NCBI RefSeq assembly: GCF_954871325.1
Contig: NC_088778.1
Span: 5,861,743-5,925,742, forward strand
Direction of reading: 5' to 3'
Source of the DNA: Gordionus sp. m RMFG-2023
Taxonomy: Eukaryota; Nematomorpha; Gordioida; Chordodea; Parachordodidae
DNA: 64,000 bases
The notes beneath the pieces were generated by a model that saw only the letters and a program-made list of their open reading frames with translations, searched no databases and had not been told where the DNA came from. Below are positions 11,101 through 25,400 of this stretch, one piece after another (position 1 is the first letter of the stretch; each line of letters starts with the position of its first letter). A program made the position numbers and the translations under genes.

Positions 11101-13389
11101 AAAATCAAAATAAAATAATTATTATAAATTAATAATATAATATAAATATGACCGATGGCCATAAAATAATATATTTTGGTTATAACCCAAAATTTAAAGT
11201 TTCTGGCACGGAATCATTATTTTAATCAATAATTTTCAGTGAATAGTGTATAAATTTTTTATAAGATAATCGGCCTCTTATAAGTTATTATAAATATATA
11301 ATGTATAGAAGAAGTATTAAATAATTAAAATTATCCATAAATTTTCACGACATTTTCACTACAAATTTTTATTATAAAAATCATATAAAAATAATATTAA
11401 TTCAAAATTGACCGGTTTTTAGCTAAAACAGAGGACCCTATCTGGGGTTACTGCCTACGTCAGAAGGAATAGTAAAAAGTAATTATCTCAACTTTATATT
11501 ATCACAAACGAGGCCTATAAATGAACATCCTATATTTGGGATACGTTTTGAATTACCCAGTTTGATAATGGATTCATCGAGGCAAAAAAAAATTTTGAAA
11601 TTTTTTTAAATAGCTTATATTGACGCATTTTATATAAAATATTTAATATTATTATATATAAGCTATTTAAAAAGTTATATAAAAATTGAATTATATTGCA
11701 AAAAAATATATTGAATTAAATTCTTAAAATGTATATACCGGGCTTCATGGCTTTTCAAAACTAAAACTGCTAGACACCCATCGTACAATTAAGTATCCTC
11801 AATCTTCAACCGAATGTCCACAAAAGCTATTTGATCCAACATCTAACTGACTATATAAATTGTATTTTGTGATTTTGGGTCAATGAATATTTTATAGTTC
11901 ACGTCTGTAAAACATTTTATTACATTGTGCTTCGCTAATTCTAAACCTTGATCTAATCAACGTCAATGTATGATAGGATATTAATGTTTATTCCTTAAGA
12001 TTAATTTTGAATTAAAATACAATTACATGGATATACTACCATTTTATTTATAAAATATTTTATGTTTATTTTACATTAAAAAATATTAATAATATACTAA
12101 AATACCACTATAAAAAAATTCAAATATTTTGTCAGGAGCATCTGGACCCCGCTTACTCTAGAGAGGTCTGCGTGGACACAATCTTTCCCCTGGACTTAAG
12201 GTTCAGCTGTAGTAATCTTACAATAGCAATGTTTTTATGAGTTTTGGTCAAATAAAAAATAAACTTTCATTATTTAGCAAAAAAATAAATAGGAGGCAAC
12301 GATAAAAAACCAAGTCATTATATAGACCAGATTTAAGATTTTTATTTAATAGACGTATCATTTGTTTTATGAGTCTGTTAGATAAAAATTTAAAAAGAGA
12401 AGTTTTTTAAGGGCAAAATTTGTTAACGATTTTTTCAGAAGGAATCACTCCCCCCCCCCCCCGACTTTGCTTATATTATCATAATTAAAATCAATAAATA
12501 CAAATTTAATCTTTTTTTAGAAATAAAGAGTCATAAAAACAAATATTTATTTAAAATGCAATTCAAACATATCAAACTTATTCATTAGATTATAAATATC
12601 AAAACAAATAATTTCAAAAAGGTTTTTTATAAAAATAAAGGTAGTAGTATAAACAAAATAAAAGGAATTTTTATTATATACTTAATAAATCTCATTCCTC
12701 CATCTCTCACTCACCTTCGTCAAATGGTATAATATAGTAGTGATAAGTAAATATTCCATCTTTTGTAAATAGATAGGAACAAAGTCAATAAACACTTGAA
12801 CTAATTATATCTAAAGTTAATTAATTTTAGATTTTATTCTACTGCTATCTTATCATACGTGACTATTATATTGTACCATTTAATAAGTCAAGCCTCGTCA
12901 TACTCCTTCGTATTTATAATATAAATAAAAAATAAATTCCTGATCAAATGATTATGGAATTGATTGATTGATTATAGCCTTTTACATTAAAATCCCTAAA
13001 TAGATATCGTAATTTCAAATTTTCCAAATATCAATTAAATTAAATTATATCACTAATAAAAAATGATTGATTCCTTCAAGCTAAAAAAAAATAAATAAGA
13101 TATTATTTATATTATTTTTTTTTAACATGATCATTTTCAGGTTTTTCTTATAAAAAAGAAAAATTTTTTTTTAATCGACAATTTATTTATATTTTTATAA
13201 AATATTAATTTTAACTTAATTTTAATTTTTAGAAAAAGAGAAACGTTTTTTTATTTGAAATATATTTTTTAAATATTTTGTCCGAATAATTTTAATTAAT
13301 TTGTCTTAAAAAAAATTTATACATCTTTTCATAAAAGTGTTCATAATCCCATTAATTAATATTTTTTTAAAAAAAAATAATAATTTGAA

Positions 13390-13489
13390 ATGGCTAATCA
13401 GAATTTTAACTTCAGCTTATCTATATTAATAGCAACATTCATGGTATCTATTTTTTCTAATATTCCGGGATGTTCAACTGACGAAGATA
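13390..13489 (+). CDS. Exon 1 of M13 copy A: signal-peptide exon
   Basis: This encodes 33 residues and one base: a short polar start (MANQNFNFS), a hydrophobic core [13 protein letters not shown], then Pro-Gly-Cys-Ser and an acidic tail. It looks like a cleavable signal peptide, though it lacks the usual basic residue before the core, and a short signal anchor cannot be excluded. The donor is GATA|GTTAAA. The single leftover base joins the 'AT' of exon 2 to give Asn, in frame with the Asp-Pro-Cys motif. The same exon at 44356-44461 in copy B supports it. It is too short to appear as a long open frame, and a 1.4-kb intron follows. Confidence 0.85.
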
Positions 13490-16400
13490 GTTAAACTTAT
13501 TTTTATAATAATATACCTATATAGTATTATAATAATAGTAAAGGGTATTATTCTTAGAGACAGAAGAGTCAATTATTCAATTTTATGGGTTAGTATCGGG
13601 TGAGGGATAATTACAAAAATCAGACTAAGGCGGCTTTTATAATGGAGGTGGACATCCGAACCTTCAGAAGTCGATCTCATTGGAAATTATGTAAAAGTTC
13701 ATTAACTTGATTTGAATAGCGTACTGGTGGGTACATTTTTAGAGGCGGGTCGTATCAAGATGTATGCTTCTATAAACATTTATATCATCTGGATTGATTT
13801 TTTTTACGGATCACATGACTTCGAGCGTCCCATATAATTACTATCTCAAATTTTTTTTCTTCTTATTTTTATAGATTATTTGGAAGATGATTAGAAAATT
13901 ATACTGTTGTTACTATTAGCCAGTTTAATAATTTATTCAACTGTTTTGAAAAACGATAGAAAGATATTTTTTTCAATTATTTTAAAAAAAAATTAAAACA
14001 AAAAAATGAAACATTTTTAAAAGGCAATTTATCTGAGAATAAAATAATATATTTTTCCAAATTGAATACATTATTTATATATAAATAACATAAATTATCT
14101 GATTAAAGCAAAGTTTAACATGCTCAAATTTCAAAAATCTTCAAAGATTCTTAGTCTTTTGATGATCAAAAAATGTGAAAATTTTTGTTAAACTCTGATT
14201 TAAAATGTATTTAAAAATAAAATTCGATAGAAATTATTTCCAGGAATATTAAAAATAAGTTATTCTTATAGTAATATTCATTTTTTTTTATATTTGTTTA
14301 CCATATTTATATAACATAATTTGGTAATAAATACCTTTAATTAGCTAACAATATTTAAAAAAACTCCCCGAAATCGAAAAAAAGAAGAAAATATTATCAT
14401 GTGAGAGGTTTGCTTGCCATAGATTAGCTTATTTTATCTGCGAATTTTGGCTCCATTTCCAATCTTCTCCATTTTGAAATTACTAGTTTCTAAAGGCATA
14501 AAAGATATTCTTCATACATTTAGTTTTAACGATTCTTTGGAACATTCAAAATATTAGAAATAATGAAGTGGAAATCCTTTTATAGCTCTTTGAAAGACTT
14601 GAAGATTTCAATTCTTAGTGAAATTCACGAATTAGAATTGCAGCTTATAAAACATCACTATATCCAGTTCCTTTTACCTAAAGCAAATATTTAGGCTAAT
14701 ATTTTTATAATTAAAAATTTCTTCAGGAACCTAAATGTTTTCTTTGATATTTCTACCTTTATTTTTTAAAATATATATTTTTTACGCCACTCGTTATATA
14801 AAGTAAAATAGTAAGTATAGACAAAGGTATCTGGTGGCTATTTTTAATCTATAATGATAATTTAGTTATAAAACTATTTTCGTTTTAGATTAAAGTCATA
14901 CATATATTTTTAAATTAGATCTGTCCAATACTTTTGACATGAGTGAAATAACATTCTTGATGGATCAAAGTATCGATCCATGCACAGATTTTCACAAATA
15001 CGCTTGCGGAGGTTACATTGAAAGCACTTCCATTCCTGACGGTTATAATGAATGGAACCGGTATACCCAAAATTACGAAGAGATACTTTTGATCATCAAA
15101 AATTTATTGGGTAAGATTAATCATTAAGTAGTTAACTTGAAATTTGTATCCACATTATGAAGAATTAAAGTTATTTTAATTAAAAAAAATTTTTATGTTT
15201 AAATTAAACCGTATTTTAATTTATAATTTATTTATTTCTTATAACATATTTTTTGTTTATTTTATACCTCTCTAAGTTAAAAAAAATACACGATTTCATA
15301 ACAACAGATATATTACATCCTAAATAATAGACAGCTAAAAAATAAACCGAGTTTAATATTTTTATGGTTGATTTATTAATAATATCTAAACTAATTAAAA
15401 ATTGTAAATTTTGCTTAAAATAAAAGTGATAGTTAAACTGTAGTGTATCTTATGATCGTCAAATACAACATCTATATTTAATTTTGGCATGTCTAAAATA
15501 TGGATGGATAAATGGGAGGGGATTTAGGTAGGGAAGATGGAAGTAATTTGATTTGAAAAGAAATGATAGAAAAATTTATAGTTAATTTTTAAAAATTGGA
15601 TATAATTATAAATTCTTTTACGATAATGGGTAAACCCTCCCTACATGTAAATATATCTCAAAAGTTTTTTTTAAAAAAAAAATAAAGAAAATCCTGACAC
15701 AAAATACGAAGGAGAAGCCGAGAGACAAGCCAAAATATATTATGATTCTTGTATAGATACAGCCAACACTAGGGAACAATTGCAAGGAAATCCTTTAATC
15801 GATCAATTGGAACTGTATGGGGGCTGGGACGTGATAAACGCCGATAATAAACCTTCCCCTTTTATAGACGAATCTTCCGGATTCAAACAAAGTATTTAAA
15901 TTTATATTTTACATAAAACACACTGCTTGAGTCCTAAAAAAAACGTTGCCATTCAATGTTATTTTTTGAACCCATTTCATATTTGAATGTAATTTTGTCA
16001 ATAATGGGGTCTAGACTTACGATTAGAGGGTGGTCATCATTTTCGACATTCAATAACATATTTCCTTTAGAACCGGAAAAGGTTTATCAAAAAAGGGGAA
16101 TTCAGATCTAAAATTAATAAAAAATAAAGGAATCCATATTTAAAATTAGTCAAAATAAATGAAATGAAATCCTAGTAAAACAAAATTTCTGAGGCCTTAC
16201 AATCTCCACGAAATGTGTCCTTTTAATACGCCATTGATGGCCATATTCGGAAGGTTCATTGTTACTGCGTATCATTATTTTATAGAATTATATTTAGTGT
16301 CTTAAAATTTGATGATTCAATGAAAAATAAATTTAAAATCAATTAGTGTTGATGATTGCTACAAAGCAAATTTTAAAATGAAACTAAGTTTCTCTGTCAA

Positions 16401-19400
16401 GTTTGAGTCAGGTATTAGGAAATAAGCAAATTATTTAATTATAAATCAAAAAAAATTTTTTTTGATCAAATTTAATTCAAACAAAGTTAATCAATAATAT
16501 TAAAGGTTTTGTGAATGTCGATAATATTAACTCTTCTATATCCTTATATGTATAAGTTTATAATTGAAACTATATTTATTTTAAGATAAGTGTTTAGATG
16601 ATGAAAATTTTCCTAAAGCATTATGTTATACTTTAAATATAAGGTCCATATTAGAGTATTTACTAAGGTGATTTTTTTTGTTTATAAAAATAAACAAGAA
16701 TGGTAACATCAATTTTGATTAATTATGTTGCAATATAGTGAAATAATAATATTATATTACTAACTTCCCTTTCATTTATTTCGTTTTTTTTGCATATATC
16801 TTCTATTTTAATTAAAATGAATCACATTCGTCTTCTATGCAATCTTTCTTTATCAACAAAAAGTCATATTCCCCGATAGAGGCTTCGCTAACGATCCTGA
16901 ATTATTTAGTGTGGATTTGAACATAGATCCCAAAAACTCTTCCAGATATTTACTCACCATCTCTGTAGGCAAGCTCACTCTCCCAAACAAGGACATCTAC
17001 GAAGTCAATGCCACGCTTAAGAATCAAGTACTTTACGATGCTTACTTGAAGTACATGACAAACGTTGGAAAGTTGTTGATATCGAACAGTCAAGATGTTT
17101 CCAAAGAATGTGATTTGCAAGAAAAAGAGATAAATGTCAGTTGTAACGACATTAATGGCGATTTGCAGAGCGAAGAAGGTCAGCAGAAACAGATAGACGA
17201 TCAACTCAAAGAGGTTATGTCAAACGTTCTGGAATTCGAGAGCGATATGGCTAAGGTAAAATAAAATAAATAATTTAAATACTACGTATCATTTATAATA
17301 TTTTAGAAAAGGATTTACTAGTTTTAGTTATCCTTAAGCCCCCTGCTCCGCTATAACGCCGTTAATTTTATTATAGTTAGCTACCCCATAAAAATAATTT
17401 TTTTTTAAACTTAAACTTCTAGTCATCATTTTTGCTCGCAATTCGGAATCAAGAAATCATAATAGATTTTGAAGATGTTATTTTCATTTTTTTATACTCT
17501 AAAAATCTCATTTCTATTAAGACAGTTATTTTATATTTTTTTAAATTTAAAAAATAGGAACAAATAACCAAAGTAAATAGTGTCCACTGTTTTTCTAAAT
17601 AGAAGTCGTGGCCCTTGTTTTATTTATTAATTTATAAATGATAATATTTCGGTATAATAATGAAGGAAAGTTAGTATACTAAGGTTCAGGCACATCCAAA
17701 TTTTAGAAAAAAAGGATATAGTATGGTTATTAAGAATGTTTTAAACCCTATAGATTGTAAATTAGGTTTAAAAAAATATAAAATAATGTTTAATGGGCTG
17801 AGTGTCTAAAAAGAGTTGTTTTTTTTGCCGTGATGAAACTTTGTCGCGTATAGCTAAATTTATAAATTACTTTTGATTTATTTCCTTTCGACATTCAATC
17901 TGACTTTTGTTATATATCAAAAAAAACACATTATACCCATTTTAATTCAGATTACTCCACCATTGAAAACTCTCTACACTTTTGAGGAATCGCGATATGT
18001 CGTAATGTCGCTGAAAGAGTTGGACGAAAAATTTGATTTCGTAAGTTTTTAGAAAATAAAAATTTTTAGAACCTTTTTTTAAAGCTGGACCTACAGTTTA
18101 TTGTGAATTTTTAAACTATAATTCACAATTTTTTAAAATTATTTTATATTGGTGGCTAAATTTGACAACTACCAAAAAAATCAAACGTTTGCGACAGAAA
18201 TCATAGTGGACGTTTACAGCTGATTTGAGTCTAAAAATTTAAGTGGTATCATGTAGGATTTTTTGTATTTAATTTGAATCCTGTGATAATATAAGAATTT
18301 TTAATATTAATAACGAAATGTCTATTACATTAAAAGATTTTATAAACTCAATCAGCTGTTAAATAAAGTCCTATCACTTCACTAAGAAATCCGTCTATAA
18401 GAAAATAAAAAAGATAAGTGCGTTGAGGGGAAATTTAAATGAAATTGTTTTAAGTTAATGACTCAAAACTAACTGATACCAAAAAATAACGGGAAATATT
18501 AAATATTCAATTAAAACAAAGATGAATTGGAAAAGATTCGCTAATCAAATTTATGGACCTCATAATTTATTTTTATCTCCCGATCACCCTTTTTGGGTCA
18601 GGTCCTTGCCCTACATGGAAAAGCTAACTATTCTTGTCAAGCGTTATTTAAATGACCCCGAATTATCTAGGTAAACTATTTTATTAACAATATGAAAATT
18701 ATAAAATATATTTTCTAATATGGGGCATTCTATATTGATCTCTATTTATAGTAGTGTTAAGTATTACGATGAGACAATTTGCTGTAAAATAAAATCAGTT
18801 GTGACATCGCTTAGCGCTGCTCAGCGCATTTTCTAACCTTCATCGCGGTTACTGTAAACGAGGTCTTACCTACGAGTTTTAGTATTGCTCACAATTTAAA
18901 TGATTTGATAATAATAAAAAACAATCAAGATCAGAATGAGTTAAAATAATATCTTTAAAAAAATATATTAGAGTTTTAAATGACTACATAATGTGGCAGA
19001 GGACAAAACCACTGACAAATTACTTATCGCAAAAGTATAGGGATGCCTTTGACCCAGTTCAAAAGGCGGATAAAAAGGAAAATTATGAAAAATTGCCTGC
19101 TTGGAAAAAATGCCTCAATGAATGGCCTACATTTATGCAGTTCCCGCTCAGTTCCCTATATCTGAGATCTAATTTTAATTCCAATGATAAAGTTAAAGTA
19201 AAAATATCTATTACTAATCAGGAATCGATTGAAAACCAAATTTTTATTTTTTTTTAGGTGGAAGGGATGGTTGATTTGATAAAGGTGGCTTATAAAGAAC
19301 GTTTAACTAATCTTGATTGGATGGATGATCTCACGAAGATAAAATCTGTGGACAAGGTTTATTTTAAAAAAATTTCTTATTTCCTTTTAAAAAGTATAAT

Positions 19401-22400
19401 TTTAGTAAAATTTTATTTTTGGTTTTAAAACATAAGACCCTGGCCATTTTTTTTAAAAAATTTTAATATATTTTAGTCCCAAAAGGGTTTTTTAAAAAAT
19501 TATGACTACAAAATGAGGATCTTTCTGGATAAGGGTTTTGTATGACAATAATAAGTTATACAAAACCCTAATCTAGCAATATTAATTTTTTTTAGGTCTT
19601 AAATTGTAAATACAAATGTATAAAAATGAAGTCTAAAATATTTTTCATTGTGCAAATATAATACAATTTTTTGATAAAGTATACGAATTCCTCAGCTAGC
19701 AGGATTAATTTATTTGGCCCTTAAATTACAAATGTAGAAAAATATTTTTAATCTGACAATTCATTTAACAATAAGTCAAATAATAAATTAACAAAAAAAT
19801 ATTAAAAAATATTTTTTAAAAATTTATATACATATATTATTAGGTTGATTCGCTAAAAGTCAAAATTGGTTATCCTGAATACGTAGTAGATCCCGTTAAA
19901 TTGGACCAAGATTATCAAGGAGTATATAAATAGAAAAATAATTAAGATTACTAATTTAAGAATGATAAATATTTATTCAAAATTAGCTGCATTTGTTAAT
20001 TAAAATAAAATATATATAAATATGCAATAATTAATAAAACCAACCAACTACATAAATACTATTTAAAATCATATTAATTTGTTTTATAATTCTGTAAAAT
20101 TATCAAACTAAAAAATTAGGAGTTAAACTTTCCTAAAATCTATTTATTGAGGTTTATCGCTTGTAAAAATTAAAAATTATAAAATAATTTTATGTAAATT
20201 TCCCCTTTTGTGTGATCATAGTTAAAATAAAATGGAGTGGACCAACATTCCTCTGTCCCCATGCCCGGTGTTTCTTTATAACATACTTTACTTTTAAATA
20301 TATTTAACTCTTTTATTTTTTATTTATATCTTAATTGTGGATATGAGAATTGATTTTTTTATAATATTTGTTTACGATCACTTTTAGTTAAAATTCATTT
20401 ATTAATCCTAAAAAATTAATGAATCTTCACGAAGTTACAAAAATAAAAAACACAAGCCTAAAATTTTGTAATCAATATTTTTTTTATTATTTTCATTTTC
20501 TCATTATCATTTTTTTTATTTTTTTTTAAAAAAAAATAAAATAAAACTAAAGCTAGATATGCAAAAAGACACTTTCTTTAAAAATTTCTTTAGCCAAAAA
20601 AGGGTAAAAGAAGTAAACGAGTTCAAGAGAGTTTTTAAACCTGTCGACAAGGAACGGTAGTAACAATATTTACTTTAATTTATTAAAAAATTTTGTTAGA
20701 TCATTAATAATACACAAGATTACAGATAAAATAATTTTTTTTAATGTCGTATTGGTGTATATTAGGTGTTCTGGGGGCAATTTTTTAAATTATGAAAAAT
20801 TAGTGTTACAACATTTGAATTTCAATGCATTTTAACCCTTAAATTTTGTGTAATTATTCAATAAGAAAAATCTATATAAAAATGAATATAAGTTTAAGTT
20901 TTGTTTTTAAATGTCAACGGAAAAATGGTTTGAAATTCACAGTGTGAATACTTATTTTATACGGGATGGAATATATTTCCAGTCAAATCAGCGTCTAAAA
21001 TAAATTATTTGAGATTAAAAATCCTATAGATTCCGTATCCCAATACGACACATATAATCTTTTGAAAATAATTGTGCATAAAAATATATTTAAATATTCT
21101 AAATTTAAAAAAAAAAAATAACGTTGCAATCTGTATAGATAGAAATACTAAAATCTATGTTTGGTCTTATTCCAAGAAAATTTTATGTGGAAAAACTATT
21201 TTTATCATTTTAACGGAAAAGACCTAGATATATTTTGATCTTTTTTCAGTAGGGAAGAGCGGGGATCATGGTATGAAAGGCAAAGTCAATAAAATTAAAA
21301 CTACTTAATAATATTGAATAAATATTATCACAATTCCACTTATGCTACATAAAAATTATTCTTTAAAAAATTATTTTTAAACAGTATTCATTTTTCTAAA
21401 AACAAAATCAGAAGAAGAATGAACCGTGAGGGTTTTTTGAGCTGCAAAACATAGATTTTCTTTTAAATGCAAAAATGATATTTATTATTACAACTAGAGG
21501 GCTGCAATGGGCGGTTTTTAGCCGACAAGCCTGTCCGTCCAACAATTTTTAAAAATTTAACCAGTCCATAGTTTTAAAAAAATATACCATCCCTTAAGTC
21601 TAAAATTCTTTACCCACCCGCTCATTATTTATGGAAAAAATTTTAACCCACGCTACTCATAAAATTTTAATATTCTTTCAAATTTTTTGGCATCTAATAA
21701 TAAATCCCTACAAAAATTTTTTTATAATTTAGGAAATTGCTATATAAAGTTAAAATTACAGGGAGCATATTTTTTTAAATGTTTACTTCAACTGATTTTA
21801 AATAATAAATAAGGTTTTAAATTTAACCCCCCCCCCCGCTCGCTCTTTAAAAAATTTTAAATAGCTCGCCCGCCAGCTGACTTAGATGGGTGGGCGTGGG
21901 TAGACGGGTTAAAAAGCCGCCCAATACAAACCTCTAGTTGCATCTACTTTGTTGATAAAAATAAGCCATAGTAGATAATAATTATGAAGAATTATGAAGA
22001 ATTAATTTTAAAATTGCAACAAGGATCCTTGTGCCCAAAAATATGATTTAATTCGGACAAATACGCATGAACAATTAAGATGCATTTACTAGATAATTAA
22101 TGTAGGTTCTTGCTCTGTCATGAAACCTACATTTGTTTTCTGCATAATGGCTACAGTAAAGAACCTATTTTCAAATATATTCATTGTTTCTTTTATTTAA
22201 TATAATTTTTTTTACCATATTCAAATTTCAATAAACGAAATTTAATTGTAAAATAAGCGCTCGTAAAGCTCTTACGTCTGAAAAGTAGTCTCAGACCCTC
22301 AATAGCTTTAAAATTTATTTATGCTAGTTTAAGCATATTTTTTGTTAAAATATAGAATAATTATATGTAGAATAAGGTTTAATCCTTTATATAAGAAAGT

Positions 22401-25400
22401 TATTGAATAATTAGACTATTTTTGATAAATCGTAGCATTTACAAAGTTAAAAATAGATGCTTATTTTAGTAATATATATTTGGCTAAAAAACATTAACCA
22501 TTGGAGTTGAGCACTTTAGAAGAAAACCCTGAGGCTCGCAAGAACCTCGGGCTTATAAGAACCCCGTTATAACCTATTTATTCATTTTTTTGCTAAGATA
22601 TACTAAATTCTTAGGATATCATTTATCTACATACAGGGTTCAATACAAGTTATTGTAGGCAGAGATGCATATTTTAACTCTAATGGTGTTTATTAATTGA
22701 GCTAAAGCGTTTAACCTTGTGTTATTCCCTAAAAAAAATGCTAGGTTGTTTAATTTAAGATGGCATTTTATGATAAAAATATAAACTATTTTGCGATTTT
22801 GAAAGCAAAAAAATCTGAAATATGCAACATAAAACGCTTCGATTTGCAAACACTATTAAAAATTATAAAAAAAAATATATAGTATACATTAGCATTTAAA
22901 AGCAGGTTTAAAATGCCTGATTATTGCTTATGTTTTAAGTAGATTTAAATAAAGCAATTTCGCGTTAGTTTTTTGACAATCTTTTTTATAAAATTTGTAC
23001 TTATTCAATGGTTATATATTGAATTAATTATTATAGATATTTAAAATATCAAGGTATAATATAAAATATGGAATGAGATAAAACAATTTGAAAATGGAGG
23101 TTTACTATACCCGACTCACTCACTAACGTTTCTTACACCCAATGACATATAAAAATACCTAGAATAACACTTCATTCATTTAAATGTGTACCAATACAAA
23201 TCAATTGGTGATATGATCAAATATTTTGAAATATCTTTTTTAAATCGGAGTTAAAGGAAAGGAAAACCAAAAATGGCATGTCACCAGCTGATTTGTAAGT
23301 CTATTTATGTAATCAAATGGCATAAGCTTCCACCTTTTCTCCTCGAGGATTAATAATAACCAAAGTTCCTTTAAAGAATATACTAAAATCTTGTGATAGT
23401 CATTCTAATTTCTCTAATTAGAATGACGCCTTAAGAGTTAAAAAAAGCTTTCGATAGCTAATATTATTTTTATACATAAAAATATTATTAATTAATAAAA
23501 ATTGATAAAAAAACGTCAATCAAATTAGGACAGTTGTTCTTGTACATTAGGAAGTAAAAACAAGAAATCAAGTTTAAACTGAACCTAATAACTTTTTTTT
23601 ACTGAATAAATCAAATTATAAAATAGTAAAACAATTACAGCGTGCACGGGTTTATGTAGATTTTTGGGTCAGCTTTCTTTCTTTCTTTCTTTCTTTCTTA
23701 TAACTAATCCGTTTATAATGTTAATTTTTTTTTATTCTACTTTGTAAAAATTGAATTTATATGTTTAAAATTCATATTATATTATATTTGTATTGAATAT
23801 GGATTCATACAATTAATTATATTTTTAATATGTAATAGGTGGTTTTTACCTCCTCACACCGTTAATGCATATTACGATCCTTCCAAAAATGAAATAGGTT
23901 TTTATAGTTTTAATATATAAAAATAATTTTAAATAAATAAATGGCAACATTTTATATACATTATATAATTCAAGTGTTTTTGGCTGGAATTTTGCGAAAA
24001 CCGTACTATGATAAAGCTTATCCAGAGTAAAAATAACATAAATATACTAAATATATTATCATTTTATAGCGCATATCTTTTTGGAGCTATAGGATCCATT
24101 ATAGCTCATGAAATAACACATGGCTTTGATGACAACGGTAAATATATGTTAAAAAATATATATAAAGGTAAAAGGAACGAGGTAGGAAAGAATATGAAAG
24201 GTATGGTAGGGTAAGGTAAAGTGAAGTACATAGGCTAAATTCAGTTAGATAGATAAATAACCCATTTAATTACTCATGTTTCTTCCACCCATTGAAATAT
24301 AATAATACCTGAAATGACAATTTATAGGTAGGCAATACGATAAAGATGGGAATGTGAACTTGTGGTGGACCAACAAATCAATAGAATCTTTCGTCGAAAA
24401 AACGAATTGTTACAAAGATCAATATTCAGATTACTCGATTGATGACCATAAGGTTTATTTTCTCCCATATAGATAAAATATAATCGATCTGTTTTAGGAT
24501 TTCATATTATTTTGCCTTTGAGCTTTATATTTTTTTTGTCTTGTTTACAAAACAACGTTTAAATATTCAAAGAATAATCTATTGGTCCGGATTTTATGTT
24601 CACCCCATGAAATACTAATTTAATTTTGATTGTATATAATGTAGCGTGAACGTTGGATGAATATTTTTTATATTATTAATATTTCATATAACAGTATAAT
24701 ATCTATAACTATTGTTATGTAACTCATAAAATATTTAAAGCTGAACGGCCAACTAGCATTAGGAGACAATATAGCAGATAATGGAGGCGTCGCCATATCA
24801 TTACAAGTTTATATTTTTTTTATTCGTGAAGCAAATCATCAAAAATTGATCATTATTAATTTTTTAAAATTATATAAAAAAACAATATTATAGAAAAAAA
24901 TCTACGTGGCTTGCTTATAATACCTGTCTCCTAAAAATTCCAAACTATAAGAATTATAAAACCCCCAGGCTCATAAGAACCCCGGTCTCCTTTAATGTAT
25001 CTAAGTTAAAATTGTTCAGCAAATATTAGCTATATAATATTTATTATATATATAATGCATAAAATAAAAGGGGAATAAATCTTAATCCCTCTGTTTTCAA
25101 ATATTTTTAAATAATGGATCAACACTAACCAAGACCAAAATATCGCGTTCCCTCTTATTTTATTATAATAGTGCTTACAAATTGAGCAAAAGCATTAAAC
25201 TATCTGTTTACACAAACTATTTTGATTTTAACCCAAAATAAAAAATTTATCAATATGGTCGATAGCATTTGATATTCATGATTAAAAAGACACCAAAAAA
25301 ACAAAGCAATTTTATTTCATACAATTTTATTATACTTATTTAAAAAAATTTAAAAAAAAATTAAAAGTCAATATAAGATGTTAATCACATTTAAATGCTA

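Noticed and set aside
12447-12466. Long poly-C/poly-G runs here and at 31312, 36118, 43356, 52565 and 52988
   Set aside because: Several are part of hAT termini or lie at equivalent positions in both units; lengths may be unreliable in sequencing, so no biological claim is made.
15892-16863. Missing exon between M13 exons 3 and 4
   Set aside because: The joined segment from GGWDV to the DPKN motif has about the same length as in neprilysin and the phases agree, so no extra exon is needed. The conserved patch near 16190-16290 has no suitable donor.
16950-17204. 84-codon minus-strand open frame
   Set aside because: Antisense shadow of M13 exon 4.
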